A model generated the notes under the pieces. That model did no database searches. It saw only the letters and a list, made by a program, of their open reading frames with translations, and was not told the DNA's origin. This document shows positions 15,977-25,635 of a stretch of 64,000 bases of DNA, one piece after another. Position 1 is the stretch's first letter. Each line of letters opens with the position of its first letter. Source of the DNA: Bauldia litoralis (lineage in GTDB: Bacteria; Pseudomonadota; Alphaproteobacteria; Rhizobiales; Kaistiaceae); contig NZ_FMXQ01000006.1 of NCBI RefSeq assembly GCF_900104485.1, forward strand, positions 331,221 to 395,220, written 5' to 3'. The position numbers and the translations under genes are program-made.

Positions 15977-18262
15977 ATGATGCGCCAGTACGAGTTGGTC
16001 GAGCGGGTCACGCGGTATAATCCACACGCGGACGAGAACCTGCTGAACAAGGCCTACGTTTACGCCATGCAGAAGCATGGCAGCCAGCAGCGTGCCAACG
16101 GCGACCCCTATTTCTCCCATCCGCTTGAAGTCGCAGCGATTCTCACCGACCTCAGGCTCGACGACGCGACCATCGCGGCGGCGCTGCTCCACGACACGAT
16201 CGAGGACACGGACGCCACCCGCGCCGAGATCGATTCGACCTTCGGCGAGGATATCGGCCGACTGGTCGAGGGCCTCACCAAGATCCAGAAGCTCGACCTG
16301 GTCTCCAAGAAGGCGGCGCAGGCGGAGAACCTCCGCAAGCTGCTCCTCGCCATTTCCGAGGATGTCCGGGTCCTTCTCGTCAAGCTCGCCGACCGCCTGC
16401 ACAACATGCGCACCCTGCAGTTCATGCCGGAGGCGTCGCGCAAGCGGACGGCCGAGGAGACGCTGGAAATATATGCGCCGCTTGCCGGCCGCATGGGCAT
16501 GCACGACATGCGCGAGGAACTGGAAGAGCTCGCCTTTCGCGTCGTCAATCCTGAAGCCTACGCCACCATCGCCGATCGCCTTGATGAATTGCGGCGGCGA
16601 TCCAGCACCTTGATCGTCGGCATCGAGAGCGAACTGACGGAAGGGTTCGCCCGACGCGGCATTGCCGCCAAGGTGCATGGTCGCGAGAAGCGGCCCTATT
16701 CGATCTTCCGCAAGATGGAGCGCAAGGCGGTCAGTTTCGAGCAACTGTCCGATATCATCGGCTTCCGGGTCATCGTCGGTTCGATCCCGGAATGCTATGC
16801 CGCCCTTGGCGTCGTTCACAGCACCTGGCCGGCGGTTCCCGGCCGGTTCAAGGACTATATCTCGACGCCGAAGCAGAACGACTATCGTTCGATCCATTCG
16901 ACCGTCATCGGCCCCGGCCGCCAGCGTGTCGAACTGCAGATTCGCACGGCCGAGATGAACCGGATCGCCGAATACGGCATCGCCGCCCACGCGCTCTACA
17001 AGGACGAGGTGCCGGTCAAGGCCAAGGGCAATGGGGCGAACGGCGTCAATGGCGCCAACGGCTCGTCGCACGGCAAGGGCGGCTTCGATGCCGAGATTCG
17101 CGCCTATCAGTGGCTTCGCCATACCATCGAGATGCTGGCCGAGGGCGACACGCCGGAGGAGTTTCTCGAGCACACCAAGCTCGAGTTGTTCCAGGATCAG
17201 GTGTTCTGCTTCACCCCGAAGGGGCGGCTGATCGCGCTGCCGCGCGGCGCCACGCCGATCGACTTCGCCTACGCCGTCCATACCGACATCGGCGATACCT
17301 GCGTCGGCGGCCGGATCAACGGCCGGACGATGCCGCTGATGACCGAATTGCAGAATGGCGACGAGGTCGAGATCGTCTGTTCCAAGGCGCAGGTGCCGCC
17401 GGCGGCGTGGGAATCGATGGTCGTCACCGGCAAGGCGCGTTCGGCGATCCGACGGGCGACCCGCACCGCCGTGCGGCGTCAGTATGCGGGGCTCGGTCGT
17501 CGTATCCTCGAGCGCGGCTTCGAGCGCGCCAGGCGGCCCTATTCGGACGAACTGGTGAAAACCATTCTGCCGCGTCTCGCCCAATCCAACCTTGATGACG
17601 CGCTGGCCGGCGTCGGACGCGGCGAGATCCCGCTCGCCGATGTGCTCAAGGCGGCCTATCCGGACCACAAGGACGAACGCCCGGCGCGTGGCAGGGCGCG
17701 GAACGAGGAGGGGTGGTTCGGCCTGCCCCGGGCCGCCGGCCTCAAGTTCCGGCTGGCGAATTTCACCCGAAAGGTCGATGGCGCCGCCAGGGCCGAGACG
17801 GAAAAGGCCGACCGGGTCATGCCGATCCGCGGTCTTGCCGGCGATCAGCCCGTGCGCTTTGCCGCCGGCGGCGCACTGCCGGGCGAGCGCATCGTCGGCA
17901 TCACCACGCCGGGCCAGGGGGTGACGATCTACCCGATCACCTCGCAGGCGTTGAAGGACTTCGACGAGGAGCCCGATCGCTGGTTGGACGTGCGCTGGGA
18001 GATGGACGAGGATGCCGCCGGTCGTTTTCCGGCACGGATTGAAGTGACGGCGATGAACGAGCCGGGTACCCTTGCCCAGATTGCCCAGGTGATTGCGGAT
18101 AGCGACGGTAATATTTCCAACCTCAGCATTACTCAGGCCGCCCCGGATTTCTCGGTGATGCTGATCGATCTCGAAGTCTTCGATTTGAAGCATTTGTCGC
18201 GTCTAATCGCCCAGTTGCGGGCGCGGCCGGTGGTGAACTCGGCGGCCCGGGTCCATGCCTGA
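15977..18262 (+). CDS. rsh: Bifunctional (p)ppGpp synthetase/hydrolase (RSH)
   Basis: Makes and degrades the stringent-response alarmone (p)ppGpp. The 761-residue protein has the full domain order. An N-terminal HD hydrolase domain has [11 protein letters not shown] and [12 protein letters not shown], with the His-Asp pair intact, so hydrolysis should be active. A RelA/SpoT synthetase domain has [28 protein letters not shown] and LQIRT. A TGS domain starts [16 protein letters not shown]-terminal ACT domain is at [19 protein letters not shown] Gly/Asn-rich insert ([19 protein letters not shown]) interrupts the end of the synthetase region. One such enzyme is typical of alphaproteobacteria. pyrE follows 10 bp later. 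Confidence 0.97.
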   Translation: MMRQYELVERVTRYNPHADENLLNKAYVYAMQKHGSQQRANGDPYFSHPLEVAAILTDLRLDDATIAAALLHDTIEDTDATRAEIDSTFGEDIGRLVEGLTKIQKLDLVSKKAAQAENLRKLLLAISEDVRVLLVKLADRLHNMRTLQFMPEASRKRTAEETLEIYAPLAGRMGMHDMREELEELAFRVVNPEAYATIADRLDELRRRSSTLIVGIESELTEGFARRGIAAKVHGREKRPYSIFRKMERKAVSFEQLSDIIGFRVIVGSIPECYAALGVVHSTWPAVPGRFKDYISTPKQNDYRSIHSTVIGPGRQRVELQIRTAEMNRIAEYGIAAHALYKDEVPVKAKGNGANGVNGANGSSHGKGGFDAEIRAYQWLRHTIEMLAEGDTPEEFLEHTKLELFQDQVFCFTPKGRLIALPRGATPIDFAYAVHTDIGDTCVGGRINGRTMPLMTELQNGDEVEIVCSKAQVPPAAWESMVVTGKARSAIRRATRTAVRRQYAGLGRRILERGFERARRPYSDELVKTILPRLAQSNLDDALAGVGRGEIPLADVLKAAYPDHKDERPARGRARNEEGWFGLPRAAGLKFRLANFTRKVDGAARAETEKADRVMPIRGLAGDQPVRFAAGGALPGERIVGITTPGQGVTIYPITSQALKDFDEEPDRWLDVRWEMDEDAAGRFPARIEVTAMNEPGTLAQIAQVIADSDGNISNLSITQAAPDFSVMLIDLEVFDLKHLSRLIAQLRARPVVNSAARVHA

Positions 18263-18272
18263 AGGACGAGTG

Positions 18273-18857
18273 ATGACCGATGCCGAAGTGATCGAGGTGT
18301 TCCGTAGCGCGGGTGCCGTGCTCGAAGGCCACTTCATCCTCAGTTCCGGCTTGCGGAGCCCGGTCTTTCTGCAGAAGGCGCGGGTCTTCATGTATCCGGA
18401 CAAGACCGAGCAGCTTTGCCGGGCGCTTGCCGACAAGGTCCGGGCCGCGGGTGTGGGCGATATTGATGTCGTCATCTCGCCAGCGGTCGGCGGTCTCGTT
18501 CCGGGCTATGAGACGGCCCGCCAGCTTGGCGTGCCGGCGATGTGGGTGGAGCGGGAGGAGGGGGTATTTCGCCTCCGCCGGTTCGAGGTCGAGCCCGGCG
18601 CGCGGGTTTTGATCGTCGAGGATATCGTCACGACGGGCCTGTCGATTCGCGAGACAATCGAGGCGGTGCGGGCGCTGGGCGCCGAGGTTGTCGCCTGCGC
18701 GTGCCTGATCGACCGGTCGGCGGGCGAGGCCGATGTCGGCGTGCCGCTGATCGCGCTCGCCAATTACAAGGTGCCGGCCTACGCGGCCGACGCGATTCCG
18801 CCGGAAATGGCGGCCATACCGGCGGTGAAGCCGGGTAGCCGCGGATTGGCCACTTGA
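18273..18857 (+). CDS. pyrE: Orotate phosphoribosyltransferase
   Basis: Transfers phosphoribose from PRPP to orotate to form OMP in pyrimidine synthesis. ATG 18273, behind a GGACGAG site, gives 194 residues; a start at 18255 would overlap rsh. The PRPP-binding motif is [13 protein letters not shown], and the orotate-binding region starts with [19 protein letters not shown]. The form matches the shorter alphaproteobacterial type rather than E. coli PyrE. It lies in the rsh-to-era run. Confidence 0.95.
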   Translation: MTDAEVIEVFRSAGAVLEGHFILSSGLRSPVFLQKARVFMYPDKTEQLCRALADKVRAAGVGDIDVVISPAVGGLVPGYETARQLGVPAMWVEREEGVFRLRRFEVEPGARVLIVEDIVTTGLSIRETIEAVRALGAEVVACACLIDRSAGEADVGVPLIALANYKVPAYAADAIPPEMAAIPAVKPGSRGLAT

Positions 18858-18861
18858 AAGC

Positions 18862-19437
18862 ATGCTGTTTCGTCGTCGCACACCTCCGAGCAGAACCGAA
18901 AAGCTGAGGGTGGCCGTCTGGCCACGCCAGAGCTGGAAGCGTTCGCTCAAGTATTTCGGCAAGCGGGTACTTCGGCTAAGCGCCTCGCCGCATGCGATCG
19001 CGGCCGGTTTTGCCTGCGGGGTGCTGGTGTCGTGGACGCCGCTCTTCGGCTTTCATTTCCTGATGGCGATGGCCGTCGCGATGATCGTCGGTGGCAACGT
19101 CCTTGCCGCGCTCTTCGGTACGGTGGTCGGCAATCCGCTGACCTTTCCGCTGATGTGGTGGGCCTCCTATTCCGTCGGCCACTGGATTCTGGGCCATGGT
19201 GGCCGGCCGCCGCCGCCGCTGCATGCCGACCTGTTCCATGCGCCATGGGCGGAGATCATGCGGGTCCTGCGGCCGATGCTCGTCGGCGCGCTGCCGCTTG
19301 GCGTGGTTTCGGGCGCGATCGCCTATTTCATCGTTCGGGCCGCTGTTAGGGCCTATCAGGCGGCGCGGCGCGAACGTCTGGCAGCCCGGCACCGGCCGGA
19401 AGCGGGGCACGCACCTTCGGAGGTTCCGGGCGAATGA
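18862..19437 (+). CDS. DUF2062 membrane protein
   Basis: A 191-residue protein with the DUF2062 pattern: a basic N-terminus, then a [21 protein letters not shown] hydrophobic segment, a [20 protein letters not shown] motif, and a last helix around [22 protein letters not shown]. Two to three transmembrane helices. Function is unknown, although the family is found next to acpS in many Hyphomicrobiales. It starts 4 bp after pyrE and overlaps acpS by 4 bp (ATGA). Confidence 0.85.
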   Translation: MLFRRRTPPSRTEKLRVAVWPRQSWKRSLKYFGKRVLRLSASPHAIAAGFACGVLVSWTPLFGFHFLMAMAVAMIVGGNVLAALFGTVVGNPLTFPLMWWASYSVGHWILGHGGRPPPPLHADLFHAPWAEIMRVLRPMLVGALPLGVVSGAIAYFIVRAAVRAYQAARRERLAARHRPEAGHAPSEVPGE

Positions 19438-19841
19438 TCATCGGCATCGGCAACGACCTGATCGATATCCGCCGCATCGAGAAGGTGCTGGAGCGCCATG
19501 GCGAACGCTTCATCCGGCGCATCTATACCGACATCGAGATTCGCAAGTCCGAGCGGCGCAGGATGCGCGCTGCGTCCTATGCCAAGCGCTTCGCCGCCAA
19601 GGAGGCCTGCGCCAAGGCGCTGGGCACCGGCATGAGTTCCGGGGTCTTCTGGCGCGACATGGGCGTGGTCAACCTGCCGTCCGGCAAGCCGACCATGGCG
19701 CTGACCGGCGGTGCGGCAGATCGCCTTGCTGCCCTCATGCCGGCCGGCCACCACGCCGCGATCAACCTGACCATCACCGACGAATACCCGCAGGCACAGG
19801 CTTTCGTCATCATCGAGGCCCTGCCGGGCGAGGCACCTTAA
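19434..19841 (+). CDS. acpS: Holo-[acyl-carrier-protein] synthase
   Basis: Transfers 4'-phosphopantetheine from coenzyme A to acyl carrier protein. The 135-residue product opens with the family motif [21 protein letters not shown], whose Asp binds Mg2+, and has [13 protein letters not shown] with the second catalytic acid. Length and start are normal. It overlaps the DUF2062 gene by 4 bp. A gap of 105 bp separates it from lepB, and I see no clear feature there. Confidence 0.96.
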   Translation: MIIGIGNDLIDIRRIEKVLERHGERFIRRIYTDIEIRKSERRRMRAASYAKRFAAKEACAKALGTGMSSGVFWRDMGVVNLPSGKPTMALTGGAADRLAALMPAGHHAAINLTITDEYPQAQAFVIIEALPGEAP

Positions 19842-19946
19842 AGTGGACTCCTTTGGGCGGCACGGCGTTGCGAAAGCCCATCCGAGCCGGTATGACCGGA
19901 CCGGATTTCCTTTGTATGGAACCTCCCCCCGACCGAGATCGAGACA

Positions 19947-20690
19947 ATGAGCGTGGCCACCGAGAAGACGCGTGGAAAAAGCAGCGGGTTTGGCGAGACG
20001 GTCAAGATCGTCATCCAGGCGCTGCTTCTGGCTTTGATCGTCCGGACATTCCTGTTCCAGCCGTTCAACATCCCATCGGGATCGATGAAGGAAACGCTGC
20101 TGATCGGCGACTACCTTTTCGTTTCCAAATACGCCTATGGCTACAGCCGCTACTCCTTCCCCTTCGGGCCGAACCTCTTCGAGGGCCGGATCTGGGCGGC
20201 GGAGCCGGAGCGGGGCGACGTGGTGGTGTTCAAGCTGCCGCGTGACAATTCGACCGACTACATCAAGCGCGTGATCGGCCTGCCGGGCGACCAGATCCAG
20301 GTCACCGACGGCGTGTTGTCGATCAACGGCAAGGAAGTCGAACACGAGAAGATCGGCGACTGGGTGGACGATGATGGCGTTCGCTACGACGAGATCGAGG
20401 AAACCCTGCCCAACGGCGTCAGCTACACGACGCTCGACCGGGGCGCCGGGAGCCTCGACAACACGCAGGTCTATGAAGTTCCGGCCGGCCACTATTTCAT
20501 GATGGGCGACAACCGCGACAATTCCACCGACAGCCGCGTCCTCGGCGCCGTCGGCTACGTGCCCTTCGAGAACCTCGTCGGCCGCGCCGAAGTCATCTTC
20601 TTCTCCGTCGAGGATGGCGCCCGGGCCTGGGAGTTCTGGAGGTGGCCGTGGACCGTGCGCTGGGATCGGATGTTCACGTCCGTGGAATGA
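19947..20690 (+). CDS. lepB: Signal peptidase I
   Basis: Membrane protease that removes signal peptides from exported proteins. One N-terminal transmembrane helix (residues 18-36) is followed by the periplasmic catalytic domain. The nucleophile Ser46 lies in NIPSGSMKETLLIGD and the general base Lys107 in DYIKRVIGLPGDQ; the later GDNRDNSTDSR motif is also present. At 247 residues it is the short alphaproteobacterial form. Its stop overlaps the rnc ATG (ATGA), so the two are coupled. Confidence 0.96.
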   Translation: MSVATEKTRGKSSGFGETVKIVIQALLLALIVRTFLFQPFNIPSGSMKETLLIGDYLFVSKYAYGYSRYSFPFGPNLFEGRIWAAEPERGDVVVFKLPRDNSTDYIKRVIGLPGDQIQVTDGVLSINGKEVEHEKIGDWVDDDGVRYDEIEETLPNGVSYTTLDRGAGSLDNTQVYEVPAGHYFMMGDNRDNSTDSRVLGAVGYVPFENLVGRAEVIFFSVEDGARAWEFWRWPWTVRWDRMFTSVE

Positions 20691-21394
20691 GCGGCCGCGA
20701 CGACGCAGCCATCGCGGCGCTGCAGAAGCGCCTCGGCCACACGTTTTCAGATCACAGGCTGCTCGAGATCGCGCTGACCCATGCCAGCGCGGTCGAGACC
20801 GGCGACGAAACCTACCAGCGGCTGGAATTCCTCGGCGACCGGGTGCTCGGCCTGGTCATCGCCGAATTGCTGATCGCCCAGTTTCCGGATGCCAGCGAGG
20901 GCGAACTGTCCCGCCGGCTCACCGCGCTGGTCCGCAACGAGGCCTGCGCCGCGGTGGCGGGCGACCTCGACCTCGGCGCCGCCATCCGGCTGGGTCTCGG
21001 CGAGGCCCAGTCGGGCGGCCGGCGCAAGGCGGCGATCCTCGGCGATGTGTGCGAGGCGGTGATCGGCGCTCTGCATCTCGACGGCGGCATCGGTGTCGCC
21101 CGGCGCTTCATCGCCACCCATTGGCAGCCGCGGATGCTGACCTGGGAAGGCTCGCTGCGCGACGCCAAGACGACGCTGCAGGAGTGGTCGCAGGGCAGGG
21201 CGCTCGGCACGCCGACCTACGAGATCGTCGGACGGTCCGGTCCCGACCACGCGCCGCTCTTCGCGGTCGAGGTTCGCGTCGACCAGACCGAGCCGGCGCG
21301 GGCCGAAGGGCGAAGCCGCCGCGAGGCCGAACAGAATGCCGCCGCAAATATGCTCGTCCGCGAGGGCGTCTGGGAGACTGTCGATGGAGCCTGA
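20687..21394 (+). CDS. rnc: Ribonuclease III
   Basis: Cleaves double-stranded RNA in rRNA maturation and mRNA turnover. I start at ATG 20687, which overlaps the lepB stop, giving 235 residues. The catalytic motif is YQRLEFLGDRVLGL, with Glu47 and Asp51; the second acidic cluster is in ILGDVCEAVIGALHLDGG. The C-terminal third is a double-stranded RNA-binding domain (DAKTTLQEWSQGRALGTPTY to EAEQNAAANML). It overlaps era by 11 bp, as in the conserved lepB-rnc-era operon. Confidence 0.96.
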   Translation: MSGRDDAAIAALQKRLGHTFSDHRLLEIALTHASAVETGDETYQRLEFLGDRVLGLVIAELLIAQFPDASEGELSRRLTALVRNEACAAVAGDLDLGAAIRLGLGEAQSGGRRKAAILGDVCEAVIGALHLDGGIGVARRFIATHWQPRMLTWEGSLRDAKTTLQEWSQGRALGTPTYEIVGRSGPDHAPLFAVEVRVDQTEPARAEGRSRREAEQNAAANMLVREGVWETVDGA

Positions 21395-22295
21395 AGCCGA
21401 AGCCACCCGTTGCGGATTCGTCGCCGTTCTCGGCGCGCCGAATGCCGGCAAGTCGACGCTGGTCAACCGTCTGGTCGGCACCAAGGTGTCGATCGTCAGC
21501 CGCAAGGTGCAGACCACCCGCTCGATTGTCCGTGGCATCGCCATGGCCGGCCGCTCGCAGATCATCTTCGTCGACACGCCGGGCATCTTCGCCCCGCGCC
21601 GCCGGCTCGACCGGGCGATGGTCGAGACCGCCTGGAGCGGCGCCCGCGACGCCGATCTCATCGTCCTGATGATCGATGCGTCACGCGGCTTCGTCTCCGA
21701 GGTCACCGACCTTCTCGAACGGCTGGCCGACGTTCCCCACCCGAAGATCCTCGTCCTCAACAAGGTCGACCTGGTCAAGCGGGAGGAGTTGCTGGCGCTG
21801 GCCGAACAGGCCAATGCGATGGTCTCCTTCACCGACACCTTCATGGTCTCGGCCACCAGTGGCGACGGGCTCGACGTCTTCCTCGCCCATCTGGCGGCCA
21901 GCGTGCCGGCCGGCCCCTGGCTCTACCCGGAGGACGAGGTGACCGACGTGCCGCTCCGCCAGCTCGCCGCCGAGATCACCCGCGAAAAGCTGTTCGAGCG
22001 CATCCACCAGGAACTGCCCTACCAGGCGACGGTCGAGACCGAGCGCTGGACCGACCAGAAGGACGGCTCGGCCAAGGTCGAGCAGACCATCTATGTCACC
22101 CGCGACAGCCACAAGAAGATCGTCATCGGCAAGGGCGGCGCGGCGATCAAGTCGATCTCGATGGCGGCGCGCAAGGAAATCGCCGAGATCGCCGAGCGGC
22201 CGGTTCATCTCTTCCTGTTCGTCAAGGTTCGCGAGAAGTGGGGCGACGATCCGGAGCGCTACCGGGCGATGGGCATCGAGTTCCCCAAGGACTGA
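21384..22295 (+). CDS. era: GTPase Era
   Basis: Essential GTPase that binds 16S rRNA during small-subunit assembly. ATG 21384 gives 303 residues. The GTPase motifs are GAPNAGKST (P-loop), TRSIVRG (switch I), DTPGIF and NKVD. The C-terminal KH domain holds IVIGKGGAAIKSISMAARKE. In many relatives recO follows era. Here a DUF3291 gene follows instead, so recO must lie elsewhere. Confidence 0.97.
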   Translation: MEPEAEATRCGFVAVLGAPNAGKSTLVNRLVGTKVSIVSRKVQTTRSIVRGIAMAGRSQIIFVDTPGIFAPRRRLDRAMVETAWSGARDADLIVLMIDASRGFVSEVTDLLERLADVPHPKILVLNKVDLVKREELLALAEQANAMVSFTDTFMVSATSGDGLDVFLAHLAASVPAGPWLYPEDEVTDVPLRQLAAEITREKLFERIHQELPYQATVETERWTDQKDGSAKVEQTIYVTRDSHKKIVIGKGGAAIKSISMAARKEIAEIAERPVHLFLFVKVREKWGDDPERYRAMGIEFPKD

Positions 22296-22377
22296 GGCCG
22301 GCCGCCCCGCGCGCTTGACCGCCGCGTCCCGCGGCTGCGACAACACCCCGTTCCCTCGGTTGCGCGGAGCCCGTCCC

Positions 22378-22881
22378 ATGCACCTTGCCGAGATCAACGT
22401 CGGCCGCCTGCGCCATCCCATCGACGATCCCCGGATCGCCGATTTCGCCGACAATCTCGACCGGATCAACGCGCTGGCCGAGCGCAGCGAGGGCTTTCTC
22501 TGGCGTCTGAAGGACGACAGCGGCAACGCCACTCATATCAGCGCCTTCGACGACCCGCTGGTGATCGTCAACCTGTCGGTCTGGGAGTCGGCCGAGGCGC
22601 TGCACGCCTTCGCCTATCACACCGTCCATCGCGGCTTCGTCCAGCGCCGCACCGAGTGGTTCGCGCCGTTTGACGGGCCGTATCTCGCCCTGTGGTGGAT
22701 CGCGCCCGGCGCATGGCCCGATGCGGCCGAGGGCCGGCGGCGGCTCGCCCATCTCCAGGCGGTTGGGCCGAGCGCCTATGCCTTCCATTTCCGCAAGCTG
22801 TTCGACCCGGCCCCCGGCATCGAGCCGCTGGTCGAACCCGACGCCGCGCCCGGCGACGTGCGCTACCGGTCCAGCGGCTGA
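22378..22881 (+). CDS. DUF3291 domain protein
   Basis: A 167-residue protein starting MHLAEINVGRLRHPIDDPR. The family pattern is clear: an ABM-type ferredoxin-like fold with GFLWRLKDD, FDDPLVIVNLSVWESAEALHAF and RTEWFAPFDGPYLALWWI. Members resemble antibiotic-biosynthesis monooxygenases, but no reaction is known for DUF3291. The ATG lies 82 bp after era. The gap holds a small GC-rich hairpin but no T-run. The acylphosphatase gene follows at 22890. Confidence 0.82.
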   Translation: MHLAEINVGRLRHPIDDPRIADFADNLDRINALAERSEGFLWRLKDDSGNATHISAFDDPLVIVNLSVWESAEALHAFAYHTVHRGFVQRRTEWFAPFDGPYLALWWIAPGAWPDAAEGRRRLAHLQAVGPSAYAFHFRKLFDPAPGIEPLVEPDAAPGDVRYRSSG

Positions 22882-22889
22882 GCTGGCGG

Positions 22890-23171
22890 ATGGCGGACAA
22901 GACGCTGCACCTTCGTATTGCCGGCCGGGTCCAGGGCGTCGGCTATCGCGCCTGGCTCTGCGGTGAGGCGCGGTCGCGCGGCCTCACCGGCTGGGTGCGC
23001 AACCGGTCGGACGACACCGTCGAGGCCGTCGTCTCGGGGCCGGTGGACGCGGTCGAGGCGATGGTACGCCTGTGCCGCGAAGGCCCGCCGGCGGCGCTGG
23101 TTTCCGGAGTCGAAACAGCGGCCTGGGACGAAACCCTGCCAGACGGATTCAACGGGTTGCCGACGCTCTAG
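22890..23171 (+). CDS. acyP: Acylphosphatase
   Basis: Hydrolyses carboxyl-phosphate bonds. The 93-residue product has both family signatures: [15 protein letters not shown] with the phosphate-binding Arg, and [20 protein letters not shown] with the catalytic Asn. Normal length. It starts 8 bp after the DUF3291 gene and ends in a 4-bp tail-to-tail overlap with lipB. Confidence 0.95.
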   Translation: MADKTLHLRIAGRVQGVGYRAWLCGEARSRGLTGWVRNRSDDTVEAVVSGPVDAVEAMVRLCREGPPAALVSGVETAAWDETLPDGFNGLPTL

Positions 23172-23878
23172 CCGGCGGTCTCCCCGAACAGCGCCTCGAA
23201 TTCGCGCCGCATCACCGCGTCGACTTCCGGCATCGTCACCGGGATGCCGAGGTCGACGAGGCTGGTCACGCCATGACCCTGGACGCCGCAGGGCACGATG
23301 CCGGAAAAGTTCTCCAGCACCGGGTCGACGTTCAACGCGATGCCGTGGAATGTCACCCAGCGCCGGATGCGGATGCCGATCGCCGCGATCTTGTCCTCGG
23401 CGCCGACGCCCTTCTCGGGCCGCGCCACCCACACGCCGATGCGGTCCTGGCGTCGTTCGCCGCGCACGTTGAAGGCGGCCAGCGTCCGGATCACCCATTC
23501 CTCCAGCGTCCGCACGTAGCGGCGCAGGTCCGGCTGCCGCCGGTTGAGGTCGAGCATCGCATAGGCGATCCGCTGGCCGGGGCCGTGATAGGTGTACTGG
23601 CCGCCACGCCCGGTCTGGAACACCGGAAACCGGTCCGGCTCCAGCAGATCCTTGGGGTCGGCGCTGGTGCCGGCTGTGTAGAGCGGCGGGTGCTCGACCA
23701 GCCAGACCCGCTCCGGCGCGCCGTCGTTGCGAATCGCGGCGACCCGCTCCTCCATCGCCGCGACCGCGTCGGGATAGACAACCGGAGCCTCGGCGATCCG
23801 CCATTCGATCGGCGAGGGCGCCGTCGGCAGCATGCCGGTTTCGGTCGTGACGGTGTCGAGCATGGGGCGTTTCGCCAT
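23168..23878 (-). CDS. lipB: Octanoyltransferase
   Basis: Moves octanoate from octanoyl-ACP to lipoyl domains, the first step of protein lipoylation. Starting at ATG 23878 gives 236 residues; the frame is open upstream to 24085 but that part runs into the riboswitch region. Conserved stretches include [36 protein letters not shown], the catalytic Lys in [14 protein letters not shown], and the acyl-accepting Cys in [15 protein letters not shown]. The ribosome site in front of the ATG is weak, so the exact start is less certain. Confidence 0.94.
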   Translation of the reverse strand: MAKRPMLDTVTTETGMLPTAPSPIEWRIAEAPVVYPDAVAAMEERVAAIRNDGAPERVWLVEHPPLYTAGTSADPKDLLEPDRFPVFQTGRGGQYTYHGPGQRIAYAMLDLNRRQPDLRRYVRTLEEWVIRTLAAFNVRGERRQDRIGVWVARPEKGVGAEDKIAAIGIRIRRWVTFHGIALNVDPVLENFSGIVPCGVQGHGVTSLVDLGIPVTMPEVDAVMRREFEALFGETAG

Positions 23879-23971
23879 GTTTCTGGAATGGTTTGAACAT
23901 AGGGAGTCCCAGATCGCGCCGCAAACCGTGTCGATAGCCGGTTGCCTCGCGACGCCGCGCGGCCTAGGCTG

Positions 23972-24156
23972 CGCGCCGCGTCGGTTCTTCGGTCGATCGT
24001 ATCGGAGATTAAACGGGAATGCGGTGAGGGACAGCGTCCCGATCCCGCAGCTGCCCCCGCAACTGTAAGCGGCGAGCTCCCCCACATCGCGCCACTGGGA
24101 AACCGGGAAGGCGTGGGGAAAGCTTCGACCCGCGAGCCAGGAGACCTGCCGGCGCG
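23972..24156 (+). promoter_or_regulatory. Cobalamin (B12) riboswitch
   Basis: All conserved blocks of the cobalamin riboswitch are present in order: AAACGGGAATGCGGTG near 24011, CTGCCCCCGCAACTGTAAG at 24051-24069, the B12-box GCCACTGGG at 24091, ACCGGGAAGGC, and GAGCCAGGAGACCTGCC near 24134-24150. CGCGCCG at 23972 can pair with CGGCGCG at 24150 to close P1. A short hairpin at 24175-24189 overlaps a GGAG ahead of cbtB, which would suit translational control. Adenosylcobalamin binding should repress the cobalt uptake and cobalamin genes downstream. Confidence 0.96.
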
Positions 24157-24205
24157 TCCTTGAACCCTCATCTACCGTCGGCGGGACGGAGAAAGAGACG
24201 CGACC

Positions 24206-24379
24206 ATGACCACCACGTCCTCCCTGGCAACGGCACGCCTGTCATCCCGGATTCTGCCGGCATTCGCCGCGCTGGTCTTCGGCCTCGGGCTGTATCTCGG
24301 CACCGGCTTCGCCTGGCCGAGCGCGCTGCATAACGCCGCGCATGACGCCCGTCACGCGACCGGCTTCCCCTGTCACTGA
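24206..24379 (+). CDS. cbtB: CbtB small cobalt-transport protein
   Basis: A 57-residue membrane protein starting 50 bases after the riboswitch. It has one transmembrane helix ([20 protein letters not shown]) and a His-containing tail ([17 protein letters not shown]) typical of CbtB. CbtB and CbtA form a proposed cobalt transporter found under B12 riboswitch control in proteobacteria; the biochemical evidence is limited. cbtA follows after 15 bp. Confidence 0.9.
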   Translation: MTTTSSLATARLSSRILPAFAALVFGLGLYLGTGFAWPSALHNAAHDARHATGFPCH

Positions 24380-24394
24380 TCCTTCGGGGGCATC

Positions 24395-25093
24395 ATGTTC
24401 AGGACGATCGTTTTCAGCGCCTTTGGCGCAGGCCTCGTCGTATGCGTCGTCATCTCGGCGCTGCAATTCTTCACGACCGAGCCGCTGATTCTGCATGCCG
24501 AGCAATTTGAGGGCACCGCGGATTCCGGCCATCACCACGACGCGGCGACGCCCGCCCACGATCACGGCGACGCCGGGGACTGGGCGCCGGCCGATGGCTT
24601 CGAGCGCCGGGCCTATACGGTCCTCGCCAATCTCGTTCTCGGCGCGGCCGTCTCGCTGATCCTTCTCGCCGCGATGGTGTTGAGGGGTGACCGCATCGAC
24701 GCGCGGCATGGCCTCCTGTGGGGCGCCGCGGGTTTCGTCGCCGCTTCGCTGATGCCGGCTCTCGGCCTGCCGCCGGAACTGCCCGGCACCCCGGCCGCCG
24801 ATCTCGTCGACAGGCAGGTCTGGTGGCTGGCGACTGTGGTGGCGTCCGCCGCCGGCATCGCCCTGATCGCCTTCGGTCGCCATTGGGCGGTGAAGGCGGC
24901 CGGGCTGGCGCTGTTCGTCCTGCCCCATGTCATCGGGGCGCCGCCGCCGCCAGGCCACGAGGTCGCCTATCCCGGGGCGCTGGCCGGCGAATTCGTCATC
25001 GCCTCGCTGGTGGTCAGCGCCGTCCTGTGGACGCTCGCCGGCTTCTCGGCCGGCTGGCTGCATCGGCGTTTGTCCGGCTCCACGCAGCCGTGA
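24395..25093 (+). CDS. cbtA: CbtA cobalt-transport protein
   Basis: A 232-residue membrane protein with about five or six transmembrane helices. After the first helix a His-rich loop (SGHHHDAATPAHDHGD) could bind Co2+, and the third helix region carries LLWGAAGFVAASLMPALGLPPELPG, typical of CbtA. The ATG has a GGGGG stretch nearby. Its TGA overlaps the ATG of cobP (TGATG), which supports coupled translation. Together with CbtB it should supply cobalt to the CobN chelatase encoded downstream. Confidence 0.92.
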   Translation: MFRTIVFSAFGAGLVVCVVISALQFFTTEPLILHAEQFEGTADSGHHHDAATPAHDHGDAGDWAPADGFERRAYTVLANLVLGAAVSLILLAAMVLRGDRIDARHGLLWGAAGFVAASLMPALGLPPELPGTPAADLVDRQVWWLATVVASAAGIALIAFGRHWAVKAAGLALFVLPHVIGAPPPPGHEVAYPGALAGEFVIASLVVSAVLWTLAGFSAGWLHRRLSGSTQP

Positions 25094-25635
25094 TGGCCGG
25101 TCCGGGCCACCTCCTCGTCGTCGGCGGACAGCGGTCGGGCAAGAGCCGCCATGCGGAAGCCTGCGTCGCTGAAAGCGGCCTGTCGCCGGTCTACATCGCC
25201 ACCGCGCAGGCCGGCGATGGCGAAATGGCCGAACGCATCGCGACGCACCGGGCGCGGCGCGGGCCGGACTGGCAAACGATCGAGGAACCGCTCGACCTGC
25301 CGGAGGCTTTGGCCGCTGCGGCCAGCCCGCGAAGCATCGTCCTTGTAGACTGCCTGACCCTCTGGCTGTCCAACCTGATGCATGGCGAAAGAGACATCGA
25401 CGCCGCGACCGGCGCGTTGGTTGCGGCGCTCGCCGCTGCGGGCGGACCGGCCATCCTCGTTTCCAACGAGGTCGGCTCCGGCATCATCCCCGCCAACCAG
25501 CTTTCCCGCCGTTATGCCGACGCCCAGGGCGTCCTCAACCAGACGGTCGCGGCTTCCGTTCCGCGCGTCGTGCTGATGGCGGCCGGCATCCCCCTGCAGA
25601 TCAAGCCGGCAAGCCCGGTCGGAGTATCCTCATGA
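25093..25635 (+). CDS. cobP: Bifunctional adenosylcobinamide kinase/GTP guanylyltransferase
   Basis: Phosphorylates adenosylcobinamide and then activates it with GTP to GDP-cobinamide. ATG 25093 overlaps the cbtA stop and gives 180 residues. Motifs are GGQRSGKSRHAE (P-loop), VYIATAQAGDGEM, RIATHRARRGPDW with the guanylylated His, VDCLTLWLSNLM, and VSNEVGSGIIPANQLSRRY. Its 3' end overlaps cobW by 4 bp. Confidence 0.95.
   Translation: MAGPGHLLVVGGQRSGKSRHAEACVAESGLSPVYIATAQAGDGEMAERIATHRARRGPDWQTIEEPLDLPEALAAAASPRSIVLVDCLTLWLSNLMHGERDIDAATGALVAALAAAGGPAILVSNEVGSGIIPANQLSRRYADAQGVLNQTVAASVPRVVLMAAGIPLQIKPASPVGVSS

Noticed and set aside
22328..22342. Hairpin GCCGCG-TCC-CGCGGC after era
   Set aside because: Short stem with a tight loop and no T-run; expected by chance in such GC-rich sequence.
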